A DNA stretch of 64,000 nt from Calocera cornea HHB12733 (Eukaryota > Basidiomycota > Dacrymycetes > Dacrymycetales > Dacrymycetaceae), in NCBI GenBank assembly GCA_001632435.1, contig KV424002.1, positions 35,315-99,314 on the forward strand. Reading direction: 5' to 3'. The translations under genes and the position numbers were made by a program. Of this stretch, positions 23,515-32,967 are shown one piece after another (position 1 is the first letter of the stretch; every line of letters begins with the position of its first letter). The notes beneath the pieces were generated by a model. That model was not told the DNA's origin. It worked only from the letters and a program-made list of their open reading frames with translations, and searched no databases.

Positions 23515-25258
23515 CTACAGCTCTGGAGATCCCATCGCGGCAGGCGCATTCCTGCGCGGCCAATCCTCAGCGACCTCAATGAAACCACACTGGAAAGGAA
23601 CTCCTCCGACCTCAAACCCATCGGGAACGCGCATCGTCTTCATCTTCGGCTTGACAACCAGCTGTCTCGCTGTTCCTTTCCTAGGAGGCTTCACGGCCTT
23701 TTTCACTCGGTTCCAATTGGCAGGTGCCTTGGTGCCTTCCAGCAGCGGATGAGGCGGCCACTGCCGCCCGTGCCATGCAGCCGGAAAGAGTGGAAGAGCA
23801 GGTGTGATGGGCGCGTACTCATCATCATCATCCTTCTTTCCGTCGGATTGACCGTGGTCGATGCCGCGTTTATCGGTGTCCGTCTCAACCGGTGTGGTGT
23901 TGTTCTCAACCTGAGCCTCTGAAGCCAAAGGTGGCAGAACCGAGGAGGCTGCGGGAGCGGTGCTGGCTGCGGGAGCGGTTGGCCGAGGAGTGATGTTTCT
24001 TGAGTCGCTGATCCCTGAAGTCGTCTTGCCCAGCAGGGAATCGATCTCGATAGGACGAACTGTAGGAGGGCGCGGAGTGACAGTCTTTCGAGCCTGCTTC
24101 CATGGCGTGGTGCTGCGGGATACAGTTGGGCTGCGTCCAGTATGCACAGGGGAGGCATTGCGGGAGAGTTCTGGCTCGTCTTCGACCACACTCTCAAGCC
24201 GCGTATGAGGTAGCGGGGCGATAATCCGAGGTTCTTCTTCCACCGGGCTGGCCTCGTCTTCGACCGTGTCGCGGAGCATATGCTTGAAACCAGAGTTCGG
24301 GAGGGAAGCGAGGGGATCAGCATCATCGTCCGAAGCATCAAGCTCGTTGTCATCGCCTGCAGCATTGGAAGTGATCGTATGTGGATCGCGGCTCGAAGTG
24401 GCCTCTTTCACAATGTCGATGAGCGGGCGTGGTTCTGCTATGGGCGGCCGGGAAGTAGCCCGACTGGGCAGTCGTGCGATGGGGCGAGAAGCGGATGACT
24501 GGGCGGTGGGTGTAGAAGGAGGTCCGAAGGAACTGTCGCCCAGCTGCAAGGACTGAACACCGAAGTTGAGCTGTCCGAGTGCAGAAGGTTTCTCTACGGG
24601 CAATGCCGTCGCCGTCGATGACATGGTCGATATACTGGCTGTCGATGCTGACCCAGATGCGCCCGAGGACTCCCCTGCCCCATCCCACGGTTCCATCTTA
24701 ACCTCAACATCCCTTCCTTTCCCTTTCACATCAGACGTCGCCATCATATTGCGCGCGCCGCATGCGGTCACCGAAGCGGGTTTGACAGACACGGCAAGAG
24801 CAGCGACCATAGGCTTCGACTCGGGTTGCTCGGGCTTGACGTTCGGCTTCTCGTCATCCGAGCTCAGCGTTAGGTCGACTGTCTCCACCGGGCGGTTGAG
24901 GCAGTTGCTGCACTTCCACCCGTATGCCGTCGCGGCCCTTTCTGAAGCAGTCGGTGGGCGTTGTGGCTTCGCAAGCACGCGCGCCCTGAGCTCGTTCGCG
25001 GCCTTGTTCAGTTCGTGTACTTGAGCGGCGGTCAACGGCGGGGCGTGGCATACTGGCCATCGTTAGGAGATGTATAAGGAAGAGATAAGTATCGCTCACG
25101 GTGATGCCATCTTTGCTGACAGGTCGAGCACCTCATTAAGTAGTTCTCTGCCACGAAGGTCAGCGAGGCCTTGTATACGCGGGTACCGTCTTACCTGAGT
25201 CGCTGATCGACCTCTTGCATTTCTGACAATCCAGTTTCGGATCGAAGTCTCTCGCCAT
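23515..25258 (-). CDS. PHD-finger protein
   Basis: The zinc finger appears only after removing two short introns. Exons 25258-25195, 25147-25100 and 25052-23515 join in frame to 549 residues. The N-terminus then reads CQKCKRS, MRCSTCQQRWHHLCHAPPLT and, about 40 residues on, WKCSNC. That is the C4-H-C3 spacing of a PHD finger, with a Trp two residues before the His pair. The rest is a long Ser/Thr/Pro-rich, acidic, probably disordered region with a conserved-looking C-terminal block (RVPDGFEVGGVPFQCGFIEV). PHD fingers usually read histone H3 tails, so a nuclear chromatin role is likely. The target is unknown. The gene is divergent from uS7m, with starts 221 bp apart. Confidence 0.8.
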
Positions 25259-25479
25259 CGTGGTCAACACCTTGGACGTGAGCAGGGCGGATGAGAGTCC
25301 CGCTTGAGTCCAAAATGCCTGCACGGCCTCGGTGGCATGATGACCAGTCGGCGAGATCGCCTCAAGGTGATTGCGGAGCCGTGGCTCGGAGCCGAGGGCG
25401 AAATTCCGAGATGGACGCGACTTTGTCATTCGCCACTCTGGTGCGAACCTTTCCATCTCTCAGTCGCCCGACCTCAGCC

Positions 25480-26256
25480 ATGATTCTCCGGCACTTTGCT
25501 CGCCATGCCCCGACTCGACCTGCGCTCGCAAACGGCATCCGCTTCCTGAACTCGACCGGCCAAGATCTTCCCGGCCTCCCACCCATCGTCCAACGAGCAG
25601 CTCAGGGAGCGATTCGCACCATGGAGCAATGGACCGGCAGATCTTTGGAGGCTTCACCATCACCAGCGTCCCTACCAGCCTCTGGATCACTCTCCTCTTC
25701 TCCGACAGCCCTATCATCTGAGAAAGCGCCGAAGATCACTCGATCAACGTTATCGTCGCGCCGAAAGAGGATCCGCTCCTGGCGTACTTGGCTTCGGCCA
25801 TCATGAAAGATGGACACAGGCATCGCGCACGTCGCCTCATCGCAGAGATGCTCATGATCCTTCAAGAGGCGACTCATAAGGACCCGCTACCGTTCATGAA
25901 GGAGGCCATACGAAGAGCATCGCCGGATGTCAGAATTATCTCTCACAAAACTGGCAACAAGACGACTCGGTTACCTTTTGCACTCTTCGAGAAACAACGT
26001 ACCAGACTGGGTTTCGCGGCGATACTCGAGGCGTGTGAGAAAAGGACTGAGATCGGATTCCCGAGAAGGTTAGCATGGGAACTTATGGGGATCATGAACG
26101 GGAAGAGTGCCGCGCTAGACAAGAAGAGGGAGATACACAGAGAGGCTGCCGTCAACAGGTGCACAATGTCATTTTCTGCGCCTTGTCAGTTGCTGATTTC
26201 CTCGTCTCAGGGCTGCCGTTGCAGTACCCCGAGAAAGCCGCCCGACGCGGAAGTGA
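25480..26256 (+). CDS. RSM7: mitochondrial small ribosomal subunit protein uS7
   Basis: The start at 25480 gives MILRHFARHAPTRPALANG, a typical mitochondrial presequence. The uS7 core is clear from about 25755: DPLLAYLASAIMKDGHRHRA, LPFMKEAIRRASPDVRI, EKQRTRLGFAAILEA and GIMNGKSAALDKKREIHREA. The last intron (donor GTGCACAATG after 26158, acceptor TCTCAG) leads to AAVAVPRESRPTRK and stop at 26256. Between about 25650 and 25740 the frame shifts by one. I found no canonical intron of the right length there, so either a non-canonical intron or a sequence or frame error is present. A uS7m-like 5' end is duplicated at 19881-19998. Confidence 0.85.
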
Positions 26257-26313
26257 ATGTGCTATTCATGTGTATTAATATCTACCCTAGTTAAGTCACG
26301 CCAACTTAGTTGC

Positions 26314-27957
26314 CTATATTGAGATGGTTAGACGTGATGCGATCGGTTTGCGACACGAACGGACCTTTGCGTACAGCGATTCGACAACATTCCCGACGTG
26401 CTTCAGAGTGTCGAGCGTGCTCGAGTAGGTCTCCTGTAAGATTAATTAGGCGACGGCATGGAGTACAGCGGTGTTTACGTACATCTTCTTCTGGCTCATC
26501 GTAGACAACGAGGCAACCGGCACCCTGATCGAGAATGCCATTGAACACCTTGTCAAGGATCATCTGGCTTAGCCTGGGAGAGTTTGTTAAAGACGGCCCA
26601 GCGGGGCTAGGAATACGTCTGAGCTTACTTCAGTTCGACCTGGCTCACAGGCTGTCCGACCAGCTGAGCGACATGGGCTATCTCGATCCGGCTGAACGGC
26701 TCGATGATCTTGAGCAGATTTTGCTCGAGCAAGGTGTCGTACAGAGCTGAAAGGTGCGTCCGTATTGTGGGATCAGATTGCAGTTCTACGCTGCAGGTGA
26801 GTTACGCCGTCAGCCTAGGTACAAATAATCTTACCAGGTTGAAAGTCCTTCAGCGCTTGCTCGAACGCGGCCAAGTTGCGGGCCTCGTGAGCGGCGGCGA
26901 TCGCCTTCATAGCGTCTACCTGTCGTCCGGCGTGCTTCGAAGCGAGCTTGACATTCATGATTGTGTTCATTCCTCAGGCTGCAATGGGATCAGTGGGTTT
27001 CTGGAGGGCTGCGAGATATAGTCTCACCGAATTAAGCATGATCTTGCAGAGAAGCATGTATTTCAGCGCAGCCAATGCTCCAGACGTATCTTCCACGCCG
27101 CTCATCCCCTCAAACGCCTCGAAGAAGTAAGAGTACGCGGTCTTGTAGTCCCTGTCCTCAGCAAGCAGTAGACCGCTTTGCATGTCCAGTTGTGCCTGGA
27201 GATGTGGAGGGCAGTATATGCTGTTGGCCGCTGTCCGCGAGCTGGTCAGAGCAGCTTTTGCCTTCGGCAGGTTTTGGGTGGCGTGGTGCAACTTCGACTC
27301 CAACAAGTGAACCTCGGTCAAGATCATCTTGTCATCCAGGCGCCGCAGCTCCCCCAGAAGGCGGTCAACGATGGCAAGACCTTCCCGGTACTGACGAGTT
27401 TCGAGGAAGAGGGTTGCGAGGCGGATTTCGAGGGATTGGGCGAGGAAGATGCGAGACTCTCCGCGAGCCCATGCGATCAGTTCGTTGAGGAGCGAGGTTT
27501 GGATGGCGGTCGAGGAGGGAAGGGGTGCGAAGTAGTCAATGAGCGTCCGTACTACAGCCGTGGTTAGTTCGGTCCAACTACCACATCAGTGTGCGCACCA
27601 AGTTTAGCAGACTTGGCTTTGGCCGTCGACGACATGAACTGGCGCGACATGCGCACAACATCGGCCAAGGCTTCAGCGTTCCTGTGTTCCACATCAGACT
27701 ATGCCCTCTCATCCATGCCAGTGCATAGATTCAACTCACCCCTCATCGCGGTACAGCTGAGCCAGCTGCATGAGTGCCCCCTCCTGATCCCTCGTCGCTT
27801 CCTCATTCTCTGTCGCGTGCGTCAGCGCGAGTTCACAAGGCAGACGCACGATCCACGCACCAGACTTCGACGCCAGTATCTCCTTCAGCATCTCCTCCGC
27901 CTTCTTCGGATCGGTCTTCGCGACCTCCGCCGCCTGCTGTAACGGTGTCTGTGCCAT
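26314..27957 (-). CDS. RPN6: 26S proteasome lid subunit RPN6 (PSMD11)
   Basis: PCI-domain scaffold subunit of the 19S lid that bridges to the 20S core (family knowledge). The start at 27957 gives [20 protein letters not shown]. Diagnostic blocks are [57 protein letters not shown] and [13 protein letters not shown]. The PCI end reads [20 protein letters not shown] and YDEPEED. After the last intron (donor GTACGTAAAC, acceptor TTACAG) the end is [20 protein letters not shown], stop at 26314. At least six introns. Head to head with RPN7 across 173 bp. Confidence 0.95.
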
Positions 27958-28130
27958 GCTGGTCGTTGCGTATAGACTAGGAGAGGAGCGCCTGTGCGAC
28001 TGTGGTACGCAGGACGGAAGCAATGCAGGGTTACGCGTCTCTTGATTTCTGGTGCGCAAGGGTTCGCGCCGCCCACCCTCAGCTCTCCCCAGGTCTCCCC
28101 AGGTGCATACACTCAACTCGCTCTACCCTC
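27958..28130. promoter_or_regulatory. shared bidirectional promoter of RPN6 and RPN7
   Basis: Only 173 bp separate the two start codons. The stretch contains GTTACGCG, GGTGCGCAAGG and a direct repeat AGGTCTCCCC/AGGTGCATAC near 28090-28115. No TATA box is obvious. The short distance and the products (two subunits of one complex) make co-regulation likely. No individual site can be assigned. Confidence 0.7.
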
Positions 28131-29508
28131 ATGTCGTCTGAAGAGGAGGTCCTGCCTATACCCAACCTGAAGCTGCCCCAGGCACACTTCGTACTCCAGA
28201 ACCAGAGGCTGCAGTCACTCCATGGAAAGGCACTCGAGGACCTTGTCGCTGGTGTGGAGGCGGATGGTGAGTGCTTACCAGATCTCCTCCCGGTATGCAT
28301 CGGCTAATCAGGTTCTATGAACTACAGAGATGGCGCCGTACTACAAGCTGCTGCTCGAGTCCACCCCGTCCCTGAAGCGCGACGATGCGTTGCTGAAGAA
28401 GATGGAGGATGCGAACACGGCTGCGTTTGCGAAGCTGGATGAGGCGCTAGCCAACGCCGAGAAGACCGAAGGCGAGACGGAGATCAGCGATGCGTTGCGC
28501 GCCAAGGCGACCTACTTGACCAAGATCGGTGACAAGGAGAAGGCACTTGAGGCACAGAAACTAGCCCTGGAGAAGACACCTGGGCTCGGCTCGAGGATCG
28601 ATATCGTCCTCACCATGATTCGCATCGGCTTCTTCTTCCAGGACAACGCCGTGGTCGCAGAGTGGATGACGAAGGCCAGCGAGCTCATCGACCAAGGAGG
28701 CGACTGGGACCGGCGAAATCGGCTGAAGGTATATGAAGGGCGACACATGCTCTCGGTGCGGAGGTTCAAGGAGGCCAGCGACTTGCTGCTGGATGCGCTG
28801 TCGACGTTCACCGCGACAGAGGTGTTCGAGTACAACGAGTTTGTGACATTGACCGTGCTGAGCGGGACGTTGACGCTGGAGCGGGTGGAGCTGAAGAAGC
28901 GGGTGCGTCGCTGTGGGTCACGGTGCTTTTGTTCCGATTCTGATCAGTATGCAGATCATGTCGAGCCCGGAGGTGAACTCGGTGCTACCAGAACTTCCGC
29001 ACCTTGGCGACTACTTCACCTCCCTTTACAACTGTGACTACTCGCGGTTCTTCCGAGCTCTTGGTATGCGTCTCGAACATTGATGCCGATAACCACTGAT
29101 GATGTTTCAGCCGAGGTTGAGCAGATGTACCTCATTCCCTCCCGCATCCTTTCCCCACATACGCAGTTCTATGTCCGAGAAATGCGCGTGTTGGCGTATT
29201 CTCAGCTGCTGCAGTCTTATCGCTCCGTATCCATCGCATCCCTTAGCGCGGCGTTTGGTGTTACGCCATCATTCATCGATGCGTGCGTCCCATGTCTTTC
29301 TGCTTTCAGAGAATGGCTTACTGATACGCGTTGCAGCGACCTCTCCCGCTTTATAATCTCCGGCCGACTAAACTGTACGATCGACAAGGTGTCGGGCATA
29401 GTGGAGACGCATCGGCCAGACCGGAAGAACGCGTTGTACGAGCAGGTGGTGAAGCAGGGAGATGTGGTGCTCAACGAGATACAGAAGCTGAGCAAGGTGC
29501 TGTGCTAG
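28131..29508 (+). CDS. RPN7: 26S proteasome lid subunit RPN7 (PSMD6)
   Basis: Exons 28131-28266, 28328-28902, 28955-29063, 29111-29282 and 29337-29508 join in frame to 387 residues, the usual size. The start MSSEEEVLPIPNLKLPQAHF is followed by helical repeats (ALRAKATYLTKIGDKEKALE, RIDIVLTMIRIGFFF, KVYEGRHMLSVRRFKEAS) and the PCI region (SSPEVNSVLPELPHLGDYFT, SLYNCDYSRFFRALAEVEQ, SRFIISGRLNCTIDKVSGIV). The third exon uses the acceptor TATGCAG at 28954. The alternative acceptor 7 nt earlier breaks the frame. It partners with RPN6 in the same lid. Confidence 0.95.
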
Positions 29509-30655
29509 CTATTGTGGCCTGTTGCAGCGCTGCAATGATATAATTTCGCCTTCATCGACGAGTACTGGCCATGTGCGATCGCGTCAGGCTGAGCTGGAAT
29601 GCGAAGTAAAACGGAAACATCACGCGAGCTCGGAACATCGCGCGGACGATCGCTCGGCGATCAGGGGACGATGAAACGATACCACTTCGCTAGCTCTAGG
29701 CACCATAAAAGACCACCGCGCAGACAAGGACAACTCACGTGCGACGGTAGTGGCAGTCAAGACTAGAACAATGAAAGATAGGTGTGAAGCACATGAGGCC
29801 AGTGCAAGTACGCCAACGCCAGCGATAAGCCGACTAGTCGCCATTTGTGGCTATGGCGCACTCATAGGGGTCCTAGGTACACATAGCCTTCCCCCCCATG
29901 CTATGTAGCGTTATCTCAAATGAGTTTATTGCCTACTGCATCACACTTGGAATCGAACGAGATGTGTATGTCACCATGTCGACCCACTTTCACTCCAATT
30001 CTGAGGTATTTGCGCTTGTTCTGACAGCGAAAGCGCGCCGGGCAAACTGCCCATAGCCCTCATAGCCGCCATGCGGACCCCGGCGGCCCAGCGGTTCTCA
30101 CTGGGGCCCGGACATGGCCAATAGCTTGGAGAACTTACTAGTCAGGAAGGGTCACTGAGTTGGCGCAATATCATGTAAAATAAGTAAAACGGTTAGCCCC
30201 CGTTGGGGCCTTACGGAGAGCTAGATAGCGATGCCTGCAACACACATCTTGGCCCATCGCTCATGCTATGTAGCGGACTAATCGGCTGCATAGGGTCCCT
30301 TGTTGGCACATAGCGAAGGCAGAAGCCCAACACGTGCTATGGAGAGCCGGAGAAGTCTACGGATGCAATGAGGCCTACACAGCCTCCATAGACTTAGATA
30401 AGCGTGAGGGAACTTACAGATGTAGGGGTGCAGCCCCCAGCGCTCCGCATTTCACGGGAAGCCCGCGCAGTCCGGCGTCATTCGGGACCTTTTTGAGGCA
30501 CTTGATTCCTTCCCTTTCCGCGTCGAGAGCATCGCCCCCGACGCAGAAAGCGCGAGCCACTCGAAAGGAAGCGGACGACGTGGACTTTATTGTATCTCCC
30601 GACCCGATACCAACCCTGATCGCGACTTCCTGCTTAGCTCGTCCGATCTGTCAAG
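29509..30655. other. gene-free gap with CATAG/CTATG repeats
   Basis: No coding signal. From about 29846 to 30345 two similar clusters of CATAG/CTATG pentamers mark what may be a 0.5-kb non-autonomous element (separate entry). A stem-loop-like GCCCCCGTTGGGGC lies at 30196-30209. The last 60 bases are the SED5 leader. Confidence 0.5.
29846..30345. repeat. paired direct repeats with CATAG/CTATG pentamers
   Basis: Cluster one (29850-29905) and cluster two (30264-30341) share the order CTATG, CATAG, CATAG, with CTATG again at the end. They contain the exact 14-mer CATGCTATGTAGCG (about 29898 and 30262) and related GCATAGGG(G)TCC / CACATAGC blocks. The interval is non-coding. It resembles the ends of a small non-autonomous element, or repeats left by one, but no target duplication was found. 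Confidence 0.45.
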
Positions 30656-31955
30656 ATGCCTGTCCAGGATAGGACAAACGAGTTCCGCGCATGCGTGGAG
30701 TCCATCCGGAACCGCAGCGCCGTCATCCCTTCCAAAGGCGCAGAGCAGAAGCAGCGGCTACTAGCTAATGGGAAGCACAAGGAGAAGAGCGAGTTTGCGA
30801 GGATGGCGGGGAGCATTGGAAACGATATCAGCAGCACGACGCTGAAGCTGAACAAGCTGGCACAGCGTACGTAATGATCCCCCTCGGTTGCAGCATATAG
30901 CTCATCAGCAGACAGTTGCCAAACGTAAAACATTATTCGACGATCGACCGGTGGAGATCAGCGTGCGTCCAATATCCACCGACTGAAGTCCCAAGATGCT
31001 TATTCCCATCCAGGAACTCACTTACATCATTAAGCAAGACATCGCGAACCTCAACAGGCAGATCGCCCAACTGCAATCCTATGTCAAATCCCAGCGAGCC
31101 CCGGCAGGCAAGGCGAATGTAGGAAAGCAGGTCGAGGAGCACAACTCGAACGTTGTCGTCCTGCTGCAGACAAAGCTGGCGCACACGAGTCAGACATTTG
31201 CAGATGTACTCGAGACTAGAACACAAGTGCGTAACTTTGCGTCGTTGCATTGTGGCCGTGTCATCCTGACACATGCTCCAGAATATGAAGGCGAGCAAAG
31301 ACCGGACGGACCAGTTCATGTACACTGCATCATCTGCTGCCTCGCAACCCCCACCTCAAAGTGTGTAAAGATTACGCGCCTTCTTTTGCCAGAACTCTGA
31401 AGAGGAACCAGATTCTCTGCTATTCAACCAGCAGCTCCCGCAAGAGGGCACGCCTTCCAAGGGCAAAGCACGAGAAACGAACGGCGATGTCTTGGCTCTG
31501 GATATGGCCGCAGCGGAGGAGGGTCAGGGAGGAGGTGACTTTATGCAGATGCAACTGCTGGAGCAGCAGGTACGTGCAGTGCGCAAAGTCGGGGTCGGGT
31601 CTCCAGCGGACTAATACTCCGTAGGATAACTACATCCAGTCCCGCTCAACCGCCATCGAGTCGATAGAGAGCACGATGGCCGAGCTCGGGCAGATCTTTG
31701 TCCAGTTAAGCCGCATGGTTGCAGAGCAAGGCGAGACCGTGCAGCGAATCGACGCGGATACGACGGATATCGCGACGAACGTGTCGGCCGCTCAGCGCGA
31801 GCTGCTCCGATACTACAGCAGCATCTCGAGCAACCGGTGGTTGATGCTCAAGATCTTCGGCGTGCTCATTGTTTTCGTGAGTTCCTTGTTTCAAAAACGC
31901 GAGACTTTAATGCTGACGGGGTGCACAGTTCTTGATTTTCATCCTTGTGACGTAG
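30656..31955 (+). CDS. SED5: Golgi Qa-SNARE syntaxin 5
   Basis: Sed5 drives ER-Golgi and intra-Golgi fusion (family knowledge). Exons 30656-30866, 30916-30962, 31014-31226, 31282-31362, 31393-31569, 31625-31876 and 31929-31955 join to 335 residues. The N-terminus carries the Sly1-binding peptide (MPVQDRTNEFR, DRTxEF). It is followed by ELTYIIKQDIANLNRQIAQL (Habc region), the SNARE helix (STMAELGQIFVQLSRMVAEQ with the central Gln) and a C-terminal anchor (WLMLKIFGVLIVFFLIFILVT, split by an intron). The intron 31363-31392 is only 30 nt (donor GTGTAAAG, acceptor GCCAG). Without it the frame meets a stop at once. Confidence 0.93.
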
Positions 31956-32967
31956 CGGACTGGCGGCATGTATCCATTACCATACCTTGATACCCATACA
32001 CATCTGATACTATTGACTTCGTTCCTCTCCCTGCTTTCTGAGTGGCATCTGCACATGGTATCACCGAACAACAGGCATAGATTGGTCAAGGTATACAATG
32101 AACACCTTTACAACATCCGTAATTCTAGATAGCAACAACCCACCTGCAGAGTACAAGGTTAGATTGGAGATATCACATCGAGTGAAGCAAGGCTTACATC
32201 AATCAAGGTCAGAAACACTCAACCTTGTGCCTTACATGGCAGCTTACTTCTGAGCCATCTTCTTCTCATTTGCATTCCCCTGGTGCCTGGTGGTCATCTT
32301 GCCACTTTACCCATCTTTTGACTTCCGCTTCTCAATAGCCTCTTTGGCTTGCTGTGTTATCTCCTTCCCAGCTGTCTTGAGGACAGCTGTGAAGAAGATT
32401 CCTCCAGTTTCACCCGGGACCACCTGCATCACCGTTGCCACTGATGAGAAGCCTGCAGCACCACTTCATTTCCCTGCACCCGGAGCGCCCCTGCGCAGTT
32501 CTGCCAGAAGCGACGCAGCGCGGCTCGGTCGCTCGCAGCCCTACCGACTCATCTACATCTACACTTCGACTGATATCGGTGATGGGCCGAATCCACCAGA
32601 ACGTTCATTTGAGCCGCTCAGCTGGCAACGGCTGCGCGACGGTGGTTGTACAGCTTCAAGCAGGGGAACGCGTAACTGTTGCTCCGAGGCGGGCTTGGCC
32701 ACCCAACTCCAGTGGCGGTGGGTTCATCCAGGCGTCACCCCGCGCGCAGCCATGGAGGCGTGCCGCTATTGGCTGGCCAACTGCCTCCGCGTGGCACCGC
32801 CGCAGCGCAGGCGCAGGCTCGGGGGAGTACATAACCCCCCTGGCCCCCGCCCCATTCCCGCCCTCTCCTCCTGAACCCCCCTTTCTCCAACACTCCAACA
32901 CCTTTCCACCATCAATTCCCTTTTCTGTCCTTCTTTCTGATACGTTACCGTGAACAAGAGTGCGCGA
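31956..32967. other. mostly intergenic, possible small minus-strand exons
   Basis: On the minus strand about 32420-32250, an open stretch (GETGGIFFTAVLKTAGKEIT, ending in KEAIEKRKSKDG) can splice over a 31-nt intron (donor GTAAAGTG, acceptor GCACCAG) to NANEKKMAQK and a stop near 32254. I do not recognise it and could not find its 5' part, so it is not called as a gene. The last 100 bases are the leader of the PB1 gene. Confidence 0.35.

Noticed and set aside
1001..30160. Near-identical 19-mer GTMAGGAAGGGTCACTGAG at 1001 and 30141
   Set aside because: Only about 19 bp match with no flanking similarity; one copy is inside a coding block. Probably chance.
32290..32953. Two overlapping plus-strand ORFs of 170-195 residues
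   Set aside because: No family resemblance, no splice plan, and a better (though still weak) coding stretch lies on the opposite strand.
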